Numbered from the stretch's first letter, positions 24,846 to 35,979 are shown. The stretch: DNA of 63,189 nucleotides from Bacteroidota bacterium (GCA_029265715.1 JAJUGZ010000010.1:1-63189); one strand, 5' to 3'. Notes: generated by a model not told the origin, from the sequence alone. Translations and numbers: made by a program.

Positions 24846-27032
24846 ATGCCGCGATTTCCCTTTTTTCAGCAATACGATGCCATGGATTGTGGCCCTACTT
24901 GTCTCCGGATGATTGCTGCTTTTTACGGGAAGAATTATTCTCTCCAGCAATTGCGAAAGTTGGCTCACATTACCCGCGAAGGGGTTTCGTTACTGGGTAT
25001 CAGCGATGCGGCCGAAGCGATTGGTTTTCGTACCATCGGGGCGCGCGTTACGCTGGAGCAATTAATCAGCGCGCCAATGCCTTGTATCGTTCATTGGAAA
25101 CAGGTGCATTTTGTGGTTGTTTACCGGGTGAAGAAAGGAATGGTCTACGTGGCCGATCCGGCTTTTGGGTTAATTGAATACCCGCTCGACGAGTTTAAAA
25201 AGCAATGGCTTTCGACGGTCAAAAAAGGAGAAGAGAAGGGAATTTGTATGTTCTTGGAACCAACCCCTTCGTTTTTTGAGCAAAAAGGAGAAACGGAAAA
25301 ACGTACCGGTTTGGGCTTTTTGCTCAGTTACCTGAAACCTCATAAAAAGCTGGTAAGCCAGTTGGTACTGGGTTTTCTGACCGGTAGTATTCTTCAGTTA
25401 ATTTTCCCGTTTTTGACCCAGAGTATTGTCGATGTCGGAATCAGCACGCAGGATATCAATTTTATTTATCTGGTGCTGATTGCCCAAATGGTGTTATTTA
25501 TCAGCCGGATGACCGTTGATTTTATCCGGTCGTGGATTTTACTGCACATCAGTACCCGCATCAATATTACCATCATTTCTGATTTTTTGATTAAGCTGAT
25601 GAAATTGCCTATTGGCTTTTTCGATACCAAAATGATTGGCGATTTGTTGCAGCGCATCAACGATCATAAGCGGATTGAGCGCTTCCTGACATCGCAGTCG
25701 CTGGGTGTGCTTTTTTCGGTATTTAATATTGTCGTGTTTGGAATTGTGCTGGCTATTTACAGCCTGAAAATATTTGGCGTCTTTATGTTGGGGTCGGGTC
25801 TGTATTTTTTGTGGGTTTTCCGGTTTATGAAAAAGCGCCGAGAACTCGATTACAGAAAATTTACCCAGCTGGCCGACAACCAAAGTAAACTGATTCAGTT
25901 GATCAACGGGATGCAGGAAATCAAACTGAATAATTATGAACGGCAAAAACGGTGGGAGTGGGAACGCATTCAGGCCCGCTTGTTCCGGGTAAATGTTCGC
26001 AGTTTGTACTTGCAGCAATACCAGCAAGCAGGGTCGGTTTTTATTAACGAAGCAAAAAATATCCTCATCACTGTCCTGGCGGCGACGGCTGTTGTTAATG
26101 GGAACATGACACTGGGGATGATGGTGGCTGTACAATATATTATTGGGCAAATGAACAGTCCGCTCGATCAGTTGATCGATTTTCTGTATGTTTATCAGGA
26201 TGCGCAGATTAGCCTTGAACGCTTGGGCGAGGTTCATGCTAATAAAGATGAAGAACCCGAGATTGAAGGAAAACTCGACAGTCTGCCGGCCGATCGGGGG
26301 ATACATATCTCAGACCTTGTATTTCAATACGAAGGGCCTCATTCGCCCAAAGCAATCGATCATGTTACACTTGATATTCCTGCAGGAAAAGTAACGGCCA
26401 TTGTCGGGACCAGCGGCAGTGGAAAAACAACCCTGGTAAAACTTTTGCTTGGATTTTATCCCCCCGTTTCCGGGGAAATTAAAATTGGGGAAAGCCGTCT
26501 GGAAAATTATAGTCAGCACTGGTGGCGCAGTAAATGTGGCGCGGTGATGCAGGATGGTTTTATTTTCTCGGATACCATTGCGGCCAATATCGCGGTTGGC
26601 GACGAGTTTATTGACAAAGAACGGTTGTTATATGCTGTCCGGATGGCCAATATTCAGGAGTTTATTGAAAGTTTGCCCCTGAGTTATAACACGAGGATCG
26701 GGCAAGAGGGTGTCGGACTGAGCCAGGGACAAAAGCAGCGGTTGCTCATTGCCCGGGCGATTTATAAAAACCCGGAATTTTTGTTTTTTGATGAGGCAAC
26801 CAATGCGCTCGATGCCCAAAACGAGAAAGTAATCATGGAAAACCTGGATGAATTTTTTGCAGGTAAAACCGTGGTGGTGGTGGCCCATCGTTTAAGCACG
26901 GTTAAAAATGCCGACCAGATTGTTGTAATCGAAAAAGGACGGATCGTTGAAACCGGAACCCACCGGGAATTAACCGAGAAACAAGGCTCGTATTTTACGT
27001 TGGTGAGAAATCAGTTGGAATTAGGTGGATAA
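24846..27032 (+). CDS. C39-peptidase ABC transporter (bacteriocin-type exporter)
   Basis: A 728-residue inner-membrane exporter of the peptidase-containing ABC transporter type, which cuts double-glycine leaders and exports the peptide. Domain order: C39 peptidase (about 1-140) with Q9, catalytic C15 (DCGPTC), H88 and D104; six-helix membrane domain (about 165-460); nucleotide-binding domain with Walker A GTSGSGKTT at 521-529, signature LSQGQ, and Walker B FLFFDEATNALD. All key residues are present. The HlyD-type adaptor follows after 25 bp. I find no double-glycine precursor peptide nearby, so the substrate is unknown. Confidence 0.95.
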   Translation: MPRFPFFQQYDAMDCGPTCLRMIAAFYGKNYSLQQLRKLAHITREGVSLLGISDAAEAIGFRTIGARVTLEQLISAPMPCIVHWKQVHFVVVYRVKKGMVYVADPAFGLIEYPLDEFKKQWLSTVKKGEEKGICMFLEPTPSFFEQKGETEKRTGLGFLLSYLKPHKKLVSQLVLGFLTGSILQLIFPFLTQSIVDVGISTQDINFIYLVLIAQMVLFISRMTVDFIRSWILLHISTRINITIISDFLIKLMKLPIGFFDTKMIGDLLQRINDHKRIERFLTSQSLGVLFSVFNIVVFGIVLAIYSLKIFGVFMLGSGLYFLWVFRFMKKRRELDYRKFTQLADNQSKLIQLINGMQEIKLNNYERQKRWEWERIQARLFRVNVRSLYLQQYQQAGSVFINEAKNILITVLAATAVVNGNMTLGMMVAVQYIIGQMNSPLDQLIDFLYVYQDAQISLERLGEVHANKDEEPEIEGKLDSLPADRGIHISDLVFQYEGPHSPKAIDHVTLDIPAGKVTAIVGTSGSGKTTLVKLLLGFYPPVSGEIKIGESRLENYSQHWWRSKCGAVMQDGFIFSDTIAANIAVGDEFIDKERLLYAVRMANIQEFIESLPLSYNTRIGQEGVGLSQGQKQRLLIARAIYKNPEFLFFDEATNALDAQNEKVIMENLDEFFAGKTVVVVAHRLSTVKNADQIVVIEKGRIVETGTHRELTEKQGSYFTLVRNQLELGG

Positions 27033-27057
27033 TATCCTATAAATTGTATCGGATAAC

Positions 27058-28377
27058 ATGGAAGAACAAAAGCCCGAAACAAGAATAGAATTAAGAAGCG
27101 ACGAGGTTCAGGAGATTGTTAGCCAGGTGCCGGGATGGACGGTCCGGGCTGGCATTACGATGATGCTGGGATTTCTGGTGTTGTTGTTAATTGGCAGTTG
27201 CTTTTTTCATTATCCGGATATGATCAGTGCGCGGGTTGTAATTTTGTCAGAGAACCCACCGGCATATTTGTCGGCCCGTTCAACCGGGAAAATAGATCAC
27301 CTTTTTGTGGAAGACCGTCAGATGGTCGAAAAAGGGCAGGTGATTGCTGTACTCGAAAATACAGCCAATTACGATGATGCTTTCCGGTTGGAAGATCAGA
27401 TAAAAGCGATGGAACCTTTCCTGACAACCTTCGATACAACGTTGATTGTTCGTTTGGATGCAGGCCTTCAGTTGGGAGATATTCAATCGGACTATTCCGG
27501 ATTTGTGCGGTTGCTGGATAATTACCTGACCTTTCTGAACCTGAATTTTTATCCGAAGAAGATAAAGGGGCTGAAAGAGCAAGTCCGGATGGATAACATT
27601 TATTACGACCGGTTGTGGGCGCAGCGCGGCGTGCTCGAAAGCGACCTGAAAATAGCCTCAAATCAGTTTAAACGCGACTCGTTGTTGTGGCTGAAAGGTG
27701 TTTTGTCTGAACTTGACCTCGAAAAGACAAAAGCTACCCTGTTGGAGAAAAAGTACAATTTTAATAAACTCCGGAGCGATTTGGCTGAAACACAGCGAAC
27801 TATTCTCGAACTGGAGCAACAGGTGGTTGACTCGGAAATGGAATTTGCCGACCAAAAGAAAAAACTTCAAAATGAACTGGTCGAATCGATGAATGTGCTG
27901 AAAAGCCGCTTGTCGTATTGGGAGCAGAGTTTCGTGCTTCGCACGCCTATTGCCGGGAAAGTTACGTTTACGAACTTCTGGACCAAAAATCAGCAGGTAA
28001 AAAAAGATGATGTTGTTTTTTCGGTTGTTCCGGAAGAGCAGTCCGAAATTATAGGCCGCATCTCATTACCGTTGAAAGGTGCCGGCAAAGTGCACGAAGG
28101 ACAGCGTGTGAATATTCGGTTCGATAATTTTCCATATATGGAATACGGTATGCTGCAGGGAACCGTCAAAAGTATTTCGCTTCTCCCGACCAACGATAAT
28201 TATATAGTAGAAGTTTCGGTGCCCCAGGATTTGAAAACTAATTATAATATCGCCCTGAATTTTAGCCAGGAGATGAAAGGCGACGCCGAGATTGTGACCG
28301 AAGATTTGAGGCTGATCCAGCGAATTTATAATCCGGTGAAGTATATTCTGAAGCATCGTATGGCCGAAACGAAGTAA
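27058..28377 (+). CDS. HlyD-family membrane-fusion adaptor
   Basis: A 439-residue periplasmic adaptor that pairs with the upstream C39 exporter to cross the cell envelope. It has a short cytoplasmic N-terminus, one membrane helix (about 37-58), a lipoyl-like half motif (KIDHLFVEDRQMVEKGQVIAVLE region), a long coiled-coil hairpin (about 165-285), the second lipoyl half (RTPIAGKVTF) and a beta-barrel region. It lies 25 bp after the exporter. No TolC-like partner is in the window. Confidence 0.93.
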   Translation: MEEQKPETRIELRSDEVQEIVSQVPGWTVRAGITMMLGFLVLLLIGSCFFHYPDMISARVVILSENPPAYLSARSTGKIDHLFVEDRQMVEKGQVIAVLENTANYDDAFRLEDQIKAMEPFLTTFDTTLIVRLDAGLQLGDIQSDYSGFVRLLDNYLTFLNLNFYPKKIKGLKEQVRMDNIYYDRLWAQRGVLESDLKIASNQFKRDSLLWLKGVLSELDLEKTKATLLEKKYNFNKLRSDLAETQRTILELEQQVVDSEMEFADQKKKLQNELVESMNVLKSRLSYWEQSFVLRTPIAGKVTFTNFWTKNQQVKKDDVVFSVVPEEQSEIIGRISLPLKGAGKVHEGQRVNIRFDNFPYMEYGMLQGTVKSISLLPTNDNYIVEVSVPQDLKTNYNIALNFSQEMKGDAEIVTEDLRLIQRIYNPVKYILKHRMAETK

Positions 28378-28452
28378 TCCGTTTTCGGGCTGCCTGAAAT
28401 GTTAATTCTTTGAGAGGCAGCAAAAAAAAAATCATAAAATTTTACAGATTTA

Positions 28453-28483
28453 TTGGGTCATGTCCTGATAATTAGTACTTTTG
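28453..28483 (+). promoter_or_regulatory. rpsL promoter P1
   Basis: TTG (28453-28455) followed after 20 bp by TACTTTTG (28476-28483), matching the Bacteroidota -33/-7 pattern. It lies about 118 bp before rpsL. Confidence 0.65.
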
Positions 28484-28507
28484 CGTGCCGTTTTTATAGG
28501 GAGGACT

Positions 28508-28591
28508 ATGCTAACGGCTTGGAAAGCATTGTGTTTACGCTGGAAAGGTGTAACTTTGCGGTCCGATTTTTTGAATTTTCACAATAATTAA
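28508..28591 (+). CDS. Possible 27-residue leader peptide before rpsL
   Basis: An ATG at 28508 preceded by GGGAGGA opens a 27-codon frame ending TAA at 28591, 9 bp before rpsL. It would be translated only from promoter P1, because P2 lies inside it. Sequence starts MLTAWKALCL. No family is known, and coding status rests only on the unusually good Shine-Dalgarno sequence and the position. Confidence 0.25.
   Translation: MLTAWKALCLRWKGVTLRSDFLNFHNN
28529..28558 (+). promoter_or_regulatory. rpsL promoter P2
   Basis: TTG (28529-28531) followed after 19 bp by TAACTTTG (28551-28558). It lies 75 bp downstream of P1 and 42 bp before the rpsL ATG. Both boxes are followed by CG. Confidence 0.65.
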
Positions 28592-28600
28592 AAAAGCTTT

Positions 28601-28975
28601 ATGCCAACGATTCAACAGTTAGTTAGAAAAGGTAGACAAAGTAAAGTGGACAAAAGCAAATCTCCTGCATTGGATTCTTGTCCACAGAGGAGGGGCGTAT
28701 GTGTGCGCGTTTACACAACTACTCCTAAAAAACCAAACTCAGCAATGCGTAAAGTAGCCAGGGTTCGGTTAACAAATGGGAAAGAAGTGAATGCCTATAT
28801 CCCGGGAGAAGGGCACAATCTTCAGGAACACTCTATTGTATTGGTGCGTGGAGGTAGGGTTAAAGACTTACCAGGGGTACGTTATCACTTAATTCGCGGT
28901 GCATTGGACACTGCCGGTGTAGAAGGCCGTAAACAGCGTCGTTCGAAATACGGTGCAAAACGTCCTAAAAAATAG
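28601..28975 (+). CDS. rpsL: 30S ribosomal protein S12
   Basis: A 124-residue decoding-centre protein and the first gene of the ribosomal superoperon. The streptomycin-region segments [10 protein letters not shown] and the KDLPGVRYH loop are standard, with no resistance-type change obvious by eye. Two tandem TAnnTTTG promoters and a possible leader peptide precede it. rpsG follows after 127 bp. Confidence 0.99.
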   Translation: MPTIQQLVRKGRQSKVDKSKSPALDSCPQRRGVCVRVYTTTPKKPNSAMRKVARVRLTNGKEVNAYIPGEGHNLQEHSIVLVRGGRVKDLPGVRYHLIRGALDTAGVEGRKQRRSKYGAKRPKK

Positions 28976-29102
28976 TTTTTATTTTTTTATTTTTTTACGT
29001 TCTGGCTTAGTGGTTTGAGTTGAGTAAAGAGGCCTTTGGTAAAGGCCGATTGAAGCCTGCAAATCGACAGCTAATTTAAATTAACACTAAAGCATTTAAA
29101 TA

Positions 29103-29579
29103 ATGAGAAAAGCAAAACCAAAGAAAAGGATCATTTTACCCGATCCGAAATTTAACGACGTGTTGGTTACACGCTTTGTTAATGACTTAATGAGAGACGG
29201 TAAAAAATCGATCGCTTATCAAATTTTCTACGATTCGTTGGATATCGTTGGCCAACGCATGAAGGACTCAGAACTCAGTCCACTTGATATTTGGAAAAAA
29301 GCTTTGGAGAAAATTACTCCTCACGTTGAAGTGAAAAGCCGCCGCGTCGGTGGTGCAACTTTCCAGGTTCCTATGGAAATCCGCCCGGAAAGAAAAACAT
29401 CAATTTCAATTAAAAACTTAATCCTGTTTGCCCGTAAACGTTCAGGTCGCTCAATGGCTGAAAAACTGGCAGGCGAAATTCAGGCAGCATATAACGAAGA
29501 AGGTGGAGCATACAAGAAAAAAGAAGATACCCACCGTATGGCTGAAGCGAACCGTGCTTTTGCTCATTTCCGTTTTTAA
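29103..29579 (+). CDS. rpsG: 30S ribosomal protein S7
   Basis: A 158-residue protein that nucleates the 30S head and contacts the E site. It shows the MRKAKPKKR start typical of Bacteroidota and the [15 protein letters not shown] core. Position between rpsL and fusA is the standard str-operon order. The 127-bp gap before it is AT-rich with no terminator seen. Confidence 0.99.
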   Translation: MRKAKPKKRIILPDPKFNDVLVTRFVNDLMRDGKKSIAYQIFYDSLDIVGQRMKDSELSPLDIWKKALEKITPHVEVKSRRVGGATFQVPMEIRPERKTSISIKNLILFARKRSGRSMAEKLAGEIQAAYNEEGGAYKKKEDTHRMAEANRAFAHFRF

Positions 29580-29633
29580 TTTGCCGAAAAAGTGAAATCA
29601 TAGTCACAGTAGTAAAAGGAAAAAATTGGTAAA

Positions 29634-31748
29634 ATGGCAAAACAAGATTTGAGGTTTACAAGAAACATCGGCATCATGGCACATATCGATGCCGGGAAAA
29701 CCACCACTACGGAGCGTATCCTGTATTATACAGGTCTTACCCACCGCATTGGAGAAGTTCATGATGGCGCAGCTACCATGGACTGGATGGAGCAGGAACA
29801 GGAGCGTGGTATTACTATTACTTCAGCTGCAACCACAACGTTCTGGAAATACCAGGACCAACAGCATAAAATCAACATCATCGATACCCCCGGGCACGTT
29901 GACTTTACCGTTGAGGTAGAACGTTCGCTTCGTGTACTCGATGGAGCTGTCGCTTTGTTTTGCGCTGTAGGCGGTGTTGAAGCCCAGTCGGAAACAGTAT
30001 GGCGTCAGGCTGAAAAATATGGCGTTCCACGTATCGGGTTTGTTAATAAGATGGACCGCCAGGGAGCCGACTTCTACAATGTAGTGTCAGAAGTTCGCGA
30101 AAAACTGGGCGCCAATCCGGTTCCGTTCACCATTCCGATCGGAGCAGAAGAAACTTTTGAAGGAATTGTTGACCTGATTGAAATGAAAGCAATTCGTTGG
30201 AAAGACGATGCTACATTGGGTACAACGTATTATATGGAAGAAATTCCGGCCGATATGAAAGAACAGGCCGACGAATACCGGGCCAAATTGGTTGAAGCGG
30301 TTGCAGAATACGATGACGAATTACTGGAACGCTTCTTCGAAGACCCGGATTCAATTACTGCCGAACAAATGTTGCCGGTAATCCGCAAAGCAACGATCGA
30401 TATGAAGATCGTCCCGATGATGTGTGGTTCTGCATTTAAGAACAAAGGCGTTCAGCGTTTGTTGGATGCAGTTTGTGCTTTCTTGCCAAGTCCGCTTGAT
30501 AAAGGCGACATCAAAGGAACAGAACCTGGCGACAGCTCAGTTGAACTTGTTCGTCGCTCAGACTCAGAAGAACCGCTTGCCGCATTGGCATTCAAAATTG
30601 CAACCGACCCGTATGTAGGCCGTTTGTGCTTTATCCGTGTTTATTCCGGAAGAATTAATGCCGGTGACACCGTTTTCAATTCACGTACGGGCAAAAAAGA
30701 GCGCATTTCGCGTCTGTACCAGATGCACTCCAATAAACAAAACCCGATCGAAATAATCGAGGCTGGCGATATTTGTGCAGCCGTAGGTTTCAAAGATATC
30801 CGTACTGGCGATACCTTGTCGGATCTTGATAAACCGATCGTACTGGAAAGTATGGACTTCCCGGAACCGGTTATCGGTATCGCTGTCGAGCCAAAAACTC
30901 AGAAAGATTTGGACAAACTGAGCATCGGTTTGCAGAAACTGGCCGAAGAAGACCCGACTTTCAAAGTAAATACCGATCCGGATTCTGGTCAGACCGTTAT
31001 CCGCGGGATGGGTGAGCTTCACCTCGAAATTATCATCGACCGTCTGAAACGTGAATTCAAAGTTGAATGTAACCAGGGCGCTCCTCAGGTTGCCTATAAA
31101 GAAGCAATCAGCAAACCGGTTGAGCTTCGCGAAGTGTTCAAGAAACAGACAGGTGGTCGCGGTAAATTCGCCGATATCATCGTACGTGTTGAACCGACAG
31201 AAGATGGGAAAGTTGGTTTGGAATTCGTGGATGCCGTAAAAGGTGGTAACATTCCTCGCGAGTACATTCCTTCGGTTCAGAAAGGTTTCGAGTCGGCATT
31301 AAGCAATGGCCCGCTGGCCGGGTTCCCGGTTGACAGCTTGAAAGTTACCCTGTTGGATGGTTCGTTCCACCCGGTTGACTCTGACCAGTTGTCATTCGAA
31401 ATCTGTGCCCGTCAGGCATTCAAGAATGCAGCAGCAAAGGCAGCTCCCAAGTTGCTGGAGCCGGTTATGAAGTGTGAGATTGTAACTCCGGAAGAATACA
31501 TGGGTGATATTATCGGAGACCTGAACCGTCGTCGTGGTCAGGTTGAAGGGATGGAAGAAAAATCCGGCGCCCGTGTAATCAAAGCCTTGGTTCCGCTTGC
31601 CGAGTTGTTCGGATACGTAACCGTTTTGAGAACTTTGTCTTCAGGGCGTGCTACATCATCAATGGAGTTTGCAAAATATGTCGAGTTGCCCAAAACACTG
31701 GCTGTTAAAGTACTCGAAGATTTGAAAGGTAGAACAGACTTATTATAA
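29634..31748 (+). CDS. fusA: Elongation factor G
   Basis: The translocase GTPase of protein synthesis, 704 residues. G motifs are intact: AHIDAGKTT (16-24), DTPGH (84-88), NKMD (138-141). Domains II-V follow in normal order, including GMGELHLEI and the C-terminal RGQVEGME. It is a housekeeping EF-G by position. tuf, which follows fusA in many bacteria, is absent; rpsJ comes next after 21 bp. Confidence 0.98.
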   Translation: MAKQDLRFTRNIGIMAHIDAGKTTTTERILYYTGLTHRIGEVHDGAATMDWMEQEQERGITITSAATTTFWKYQDQQHKINIIDTPGHVDFTVEVERSLRVLDGAVALFCAVGGVEAQSETVWRQAEKYGVPRIGFVNKMDRQGADFYNVVSEVREKLGANPVPFTIPIGAEETFEGIVDLIEMKAIRWKDDATLGTTYYMEEIPADMKEQADEYRAKLVEAVAEYDDELLERFFEDPDSITAEQMLPVIRKATIDMKIVPMMCGSAFKNKGVQRLLDAVCAFLPSPLDKGDIKGTEPGDSSVELVRRSDSEEPLAALAFKIATDPYVGRLCFIRVYSGRINAGDTVFNSRTGKKERISRLYQMHSNKQNPIEIIEAGDICAAVGFKDIRTGDTLSDLDKPIVLESMDFPEPVIGIAVEPKTQKDLDKLSIGLQKLAEEDPTFKVNTDPDSGQTVIRGMGELHLEIIIDRLKREFKVECNQGAPQVAYKEAISKPVELREVFKKQTGGRGKFADIIVRVEPTEDGKVGLEFVDAVKGGNIPREYIPSVQKGFESALSNGPLAGFPVDSLKVTLLDGSFHPVDSDQLSFEICARQAFKNAAAKAAPKLLEPVMKCEIVTPEEYMGDIIGDLNRRRGQVEGMEEKSGARVIKALVPLAELFGYVTVLRTLSSGRATSSMEFAKYVELPKTLAVKVLEDLKGRTDLL

Positions 31749-31769
31749 ACTGTATTATAAATTCTCACT

Positions 31770-32075
31770 ATGAGTCAAAAGATCAGAATTAAGCTGAAAT
31801 CGTATGATCACAACTTGGTTGACAAGTCGGCTGAAAAGATCGTTAAGACAGTAAAAACTACCGGTGCAGTAGTAAGCGGGCCGATCCCGCTTCCTACTCA
31901 CAAACGGGTTTTCACTGTATTGCGCTCAACCTTCGTAAACAAAAAATCGAGGGAACAATTTCAGTTGTCGTCATACAAACGTTTGATCGACATTTACAGC
32001 TCAACAGCTAAAACAATCGACGCCTTAATGAAGCTTGAATTACCAAGTGGTGTTGAAGTTGAAATTAAAGTTTGA
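31770..32075 (+). CDS. rpsJ: 30S ribosomal protein S10
   Basis: A 101-residue 30S head protein that also serves as NusE in antitermination. It has the family [10 protein letters not shown] start and [17 protein letters not shown] segment. It opens the S10 part of the superoperon directly after fusA. Confidence 0.99.
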   Translation: MSQKIRIKLKSYDHNLVDKSAEKIVKTVKTTGAVVSGPIPLPTHKRVFTVLRSTFVNKKSREQFQLSSYKRLIDIYSSTAKTIDALMKLELPSGVEVEIKV

Positions 32076-32098
32076 TAACCTGTATTAATTTAAAAACG

Positions 32099-32716
32099 AT
32101 GGCAGGAATAATCGGTAAAAAAATCGGAATGACATCCGTATTCAGTGTTGAGGGGAAGAATATCCCATGCACTGTGATTCAGGCCGGTCCTTGTGTTGTA
32201 ACACAGGTCAAAACGGAAGAAACAGATGGCTACAGCGCTATTCAGGTAGGTTTTGAAGAAAAGAAAGAAAAAAACACTACCAAAGCTGAATTTGGCCATT
32301 TCAAAAAAGCCGGTACTGAACCTAAACGTAAAGTTGTTGAATTTAAAGAATTCAGCGGCGAGTATAAACTGGGAGATACTCTTACGGTTGATGTAATCGA
32401 TCCGGATGGATGGGTTGACATTACTGGGATTACAAAAGGTAAAGGTTTCCAGGGGGTAGTTAAGCGTCACGGCTTTGGCGGTGTTGGTGGCCAGACTCAC
32501 GGTCAGCATAATCGTTTAAGAGCTCCGGGTTCTCTGGGGGCATCATCGTATCCGTCACGCGTATTTAAAGGTATCCGCATGGCTGGTCGTGATGGTAACG
32601 ACAAAGTTACTGTTCAGAACCTGAAAGTTTTGAAAGTAATTCCTGAGTCTAATTTATTGGTAGTGAAAGGATCAATTCCTGGAGCTAAAGGATCTTACGT
32701 AATCATTTATCAGTAA
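32099..32716 (+). CDS. rplC: 50S ribosomal protein L3
   Basis: A 205-residue protein that organises the peptidyl-transferase region. The start [15 protein letters not shown] at 32099 is the family N-terminus; an in-frame upstream ATG at 32072 within rpsJ is not used in homologues. Its TAA overlaps the rplD ATG by 1 nt (TAATG). Confidence 0.98.
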   Translation: MAGIIGKKIGMTSVFSVEGKNIPCTVIQAGPCVVTQVKTEETDGYSAIQVGFEEKKEKNTTKAEFGHFKKAGTEPKRKVVEFKEFSGEYKLGDTLTVDVIDPDGWVDITGITKGKGFQGVVKRHGFGGVGGQTHGQHNRLRAPGSLGASSYPSRVFKGIRMAGRDGNDKVTVQNLKVLKVIPESNLLVVKGSIPGAKGSYVIIYQ

Positions 32717-33345
32717 TGGAAGTAAAAGTATTAAATACAGCAGGACAGGAAACCGGAAGAACTGTTTCTTTAAATGATCAGATCTTCGGTATTGAGCCCA
32801 GCGATCATGCCATTTACCTCGATGTAAAACAGATCATGGCCAACAATCGCCAGGGAACTCATAAATCAAAAGAAAGAGGAGAAGTAGCCGGAAGCACCAA
32901 AAAGCTGAAAAAGCAAAAAGGCACCGGCGGCGCCCGTGCTGGTAGCATCAAATCTCCGGTATTCCGTGGTGGTGGTCGTATTTTCGGGCCACGTCCGCGC
33001 AACTATGGCTTTAAATTGAATAAAAAAGTTAAAGCCCTTGCCCGTATGTCGGCATTGAGCTACAAAGCAAAAGAAGACGCTATTCTGGTTGTTGAAGATT
33101 TTTCGTTCGAAGCACCAAAAACACGCGAATTGGTTAAAATCAGTAATAATCTGAAAATTACTGATAAAAAGTCACTTTTCGTTTTACCGGACGAAAATAA
33201 AAACATATATTTGTCATCCAGAAATTTACAGGGCGTCTCTGTTGTAATTGCTTCAGAATTAAATACTTACGACATTTTAAATGCCAAAAAAGTAGTTGTT
33301 CTGGAAAGCTCTGTGAATAAGATTGAAGAATTATTTAAGATTTAA
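32716..33345 (+). CDS. rplD: 50S ribosomal protein L4
   Basis: A 209-residue protein lining the exit tunnel. The extended loop is visible as [20 protein letters not shown]. It is translationally coupled to rplC. In proteobacteria L4 represses the S10 operon; no equivalent leader structure is evident here. Confidence 0.98.
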   Translation: MEVKVLNTAGQETGRTVSLNDQIFGIEPSDHAIYLDVKQIMANNRQGTHKSKERGEVAGSTKKLKKQKGTGGARAGSIKSPVFRGGGRIFGPRPRNYGFKLNKKVKALARMSALSYKAKEDAILVVEDFSFEAPKTRELVKISNNLKITDKKSLFVLPDENKNIYLSSRNLQGVSVVIASELNTYDILNAKKVVVLESSVNKIEELFKI

Positions 33346-33356
33346 AGGGCTTAACA

Positions 33357-33647
33357 ATGGATATTTTAATTAAACCCATAGTGACCGAAAAACTGACCGG
33401 GCAGGCTGAGAAACTCAACCGCTACGGTTTCATCGTTAATCGGGAAGCTGATAAATTACAGATTAAAGCAGCCGTTGAAAAATTGTACAACGTGTCTGTT
33501 GTATCTGTAAACACGATAGTCCATGGCGGGAAACGCAAAAGCCGTTATACCAAAGCTGGCATCATCAACGGTACCACCGGGGTGAGCAAAAAAGCTATCG
33601 TGACATTAGCTGAAGGAAATTCGATTGATTTTTATAGTAATATTTAA
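33357..33647 (+). CDS. rplW: 50S ribosomal protein L23
   Basis: A 96-residue exit-tunnel protein that docks trigger factor and SRP. It has the PIVTEKLT start and ends in the NSIDFYSNI region typical of Bacteroidota. It lies 11 bp after rplD and 5 bp before rplB. Confidence 0.98.
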   Translation: MDILIKPIVTEKLTGQAEKLNRYGFIVNREADKLQIKAAVEKLYNVSVVSVNTIVHGGKRKSRYTKAGIINGTTGVSKKAIVTLAEGNSIDFYSNI

Positions 33648-33652
33648 TACAA

Positions 33653-34477
33653 ATGGCAGTAAGAAAATTAAAACCAATTACTCCGGGTCAAAGGCACAAA
33701 ATTATTGGAGCCTTTGATACTATTACTGCATCTACACCTGAAAAATCATTGTTGCAGCCTGTGCGTAAGACTGGCGGTCGTAATAGCCAGGGACGCATGA
33801 CAATGAGGTATATAGGTGGTGGCCATAAGCAGAAATTCCGTACTATCGATTTCAAACGCGATAAAGATGGCATTCCTGCAAGAGTTGAGTCGATTCAGTA
33901 CGACCCGAACCGTACAGCACGTATCGCATTATTGATCTATGCTGACGGAGAAAAACGCTACATGCTTGCACCCAACGGCTTAAAAGTTGGTCAAAGCATC
34001 GAAAGCGGAAGTGGTGTTGCCCCTGAAATCGGAAACACTCTGCCACTTGCCGAAATTCCTCTTGGTACGCTGATTCACAACATTGAGCTTCATCCAAATC
34101 AAGGTGGTGTGATGGCTCGTAGTGCCGGAACTTATGCTCAGTTAACTTCTCGCGAAGGTAAATATGCTATCGTGAAATTACCTTCAGGCGAATCTCGTAT
34201 GGTGCTCGTAACTTGCCGTGCTACAGTTGGCACTGTTGGTAACATCGAACACAACCTGGAACGGTCGGGTAAAGCTGGTCGTTCGCGTTGGTTGGGTATT
34301 CGTCCTCGCGTAAGGGGCGTTGCAATGAACCCTGTCGATCACCCAATGGGTGGTGGTGAAGGCCGCTCTTCAGGTGGACATCCACGCTCTCGCAAAGGCT
34401 TGTTGGCAAAAGGTCTGAAAACCCGCGCTAAGAAAAAAGCCTCCAACAGATATATTGTAGAAAGAAGGAAGAAATAA
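33653..34477 (+). CDS. rplB: 50S ribosomal protein L2
   Basis: A 274-residue primary 23S-binding protein needed for subunit joining and peptidyl transfer. The conserved C-terminal loop with [13 protein letters not shown] (the functionally important His lies here) is intact. Confidence 0.99.
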   Translation: MAVRKLKPITPGQRHKIIGAFDTITASTPEKSLLQPVRKTGGRNSQGRMTMRYIGGGHKQKFRTIDFKRDKDGIPARVESIQYDPNRTARIALLIYADGEKRYMLAPNGLKVGQSIESGSGVAPEIGNTLPLAEIPLGTLIHNIELHPNQGGVMARSAGTYAQLTSREGKYAIVKLPSGESRMVLVTCRATVGTVGNIEHNLERSGKAGRSRWLGIRPRVRGVAMNPVDHPMGGGEGRSSGGHPRSRKGLLAKGLKTRAKKKASNRYIVERRKK

Positions 34478-34493
34478 TTAAACGGAGAATAAA

Positions 34494-34760
34494 ATGAGTC
34501 GTTCATTAAAGAAAGGGCCTTTTATCGATTTCAAACTGGAACGTAAAGTTCTTGCCATGAATGAGAGCAACAAAAAGTCGGTAGTTAAGACTTGGGCCAG
34601 AGCATCAGTTATTTCTCCTGACTTTGTAGGGCATACCTTTGCAGTTCACAACGGGAATAAATTCATTCCGGTTTACGTAACTGAAAACATGGTTGGCCAT
34701 AAGCTTGGTGAATTTGCACCTACAAGAACATTCAGGGGACATGCCGGCAACAAACGCTAG
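34494..34760 (+). CDS. rpsS: 30S ribosomal protein S19
   Basis: An 88-residue 30S head protein with [12 protein letters not shown] and [11 protein letters not shown] signatures. A GGAG lies about 9 bp before the ATG, one of the few Shine-Dalgarno-like sites in this operon. Confidence 0.99.
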   Translation: MSRSLKKGPFIDFKLERKVLAMNESNKKSVVKTWARASVISPDFVGHTFAVHNGNKFIPVYVTENMVGHKLGEFAPTRTFRGHAGNKR

Positions 34761-34796
34761 GCACGAGATTCTCATTAACTATTAAAAGAATTCACG

Positions 34797-35204
34797 ATGG
34801 GTGCTAGAAAAAGAAATACAGCAAACGAACGTAAAGAAGCCAAAAAACAGCAATACTTTGCTTCGTTGAAGGACTGTCCGACTTCGCCACGAAAAATGCG
34901 GCTTGTTGCCGACATGGTTCGCGGAATGGAAGTGAACAGAGCACTGGATGTGCTGAAATTTTCCTCCAAAGAAGCTTCACGTAAAGTTGAAAAACTTCTG
35001 ATGTCGGCCCTTGCCAACTGGCAAGCCAAAAACGAAGGTGTACGCCTGGAAGAAAGCAAATTGTATGTGAAAAATATCTCAGTTGATTCAGGCCGTATCC
35101 TGAAACGTTTACGCCCGGCTCCTCAAGGTCGTGCACACCGGATCAGAAAGAGATCAAATCACGTTACGGTTAGTCTTGACACTTTAACTACAGTTAACGA
35201 ATAA
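34797..35204 (+). CDS. rplV: 50S ribosomal protein L22
   Basis: A 135-residue tunnel-wall protein with the hairpin loop near [20 protein letters not shown]. The N-terminus ([14 protein letters not shown]) is longer than in E. coli, as is usual in Bacteroidota. Confidence 0.98.
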   Translation: MGARKRNTANERKEAKKQQYFASLKDCPTSPRKMRLVADMVRGMEVNRALDVLKFSSKEASRKVEKLLMSALANWQAKNEGVRLEESKLYVKNISVDSGRILKRLRPAPQGRAHRIRKRSNHVTVSLDTLTTVNE

Positions 35205-35214
35205 ATAATAATAC

Positions 35215-35952
35215 ATGGGACAAAAAGTTAATCCAATCGCTAATCGTCTGGGAATCATCAAAGGATGGGATTCCAATTGGTTCGGTGGAAACGACTATGG
35301 TGATAAGCTTGTTGAGGATACAAAAATTCGCGAATACCTGAACGCCCGTTTAGCCAAAGCGAGTGTTTCCAAGATTATCATTGAACGTACTCTTAAGCTC
35401 ATTACCATTACAGTACACACTTCGAGACCAGGTATTATTATTGGTAAAGGTGGTCAGGAAGTTGATAAACTGAAAGAAGAGCTTAAGAAGATCACCAATA
35501 AAGAAGTTCAGATCAATATCTTCGAAATCAAACGTCCGGAATTGGATGCCAACATCGTTGCAAGCAACGTTGCCCGCCAGATTGAAGGTAAAATTGCTTA
35601 CCGTCGTGCGGTTAAAATGGCCATCGCTTCAACTATGCGGATGGGTGCCCAGGGGATTAAAATCCAGGTATCAGGTCGTTTGAACGGAGCAGAAATGGCT
35701 CGCTCAGAAATGTACAAAGACGGTCGTACTCCGTTGCATACATTGCGTGCCGATATTGATTATGCCCTTGCAGAAGCTTTGACTAAAACCGGTTTGCTCG
35801 GCGTTAAAGTGTGGATTTGCAAAGGTGAAGTCTACGGAAAACGCGACCTTTCCCCAAATGTTGGTCAGAAACAACAATCTACTGGTTCGGCAAGCAGCCG
35901 CACTGGTGCACCGGGAGCAGGTAAAGGCGGTTTTAAAAAGAAAAGAAAATAA
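35215..35952 (+). CDS. rpsC: 30S ribosomal protein S3
   Basis: A 245-residue mRNA-entry protein with the KH motif ([11 protein letters not shown]) and a basic Gly/Lys-rich tail ([10 protein letters not shown]). Normal order after rplV. Confidence 0.99.
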   Translation: MGQKVNPIANRLGIIKGWDSNWFGGNDYGDKLVEDTKIREYLNARLAKASVSKIIIERTLKLITITVHTSRPGIIIGKGGQEVDKLKEELKKITNKEVQINIFEIKRPELDANIVASNVARQIEGKIAYRRAVKMAIASTMRMGAQGIKIQVSGRLNGAEMARSEMYKDGRTPLHTLRADIDYALAEALTKTGLLGVKVWICKGEVYGKRDLSPNVGQKQQSTGSASSRTGAPGAGKGGFKKKRK

Positions 35953-35979
35953 TTTGTAAACCTTTCAGAATAAAGAAGG

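Noticed and set aside
24743-25177. Open frame upstream of and overlapping the C39 exporter, as a possible exported peptide
   Set aside because: It is out of frame over the real gene, has no double-glycine leader, and its composition is that of a shadow frame.
28392-28435. Hairpin GCTGCCT...AGGCAGC after the HlyD gene as a terminator
   Set aside because: On the plus strand it is followed by A residues, not T; on the minus strand there is no gene for it to end.
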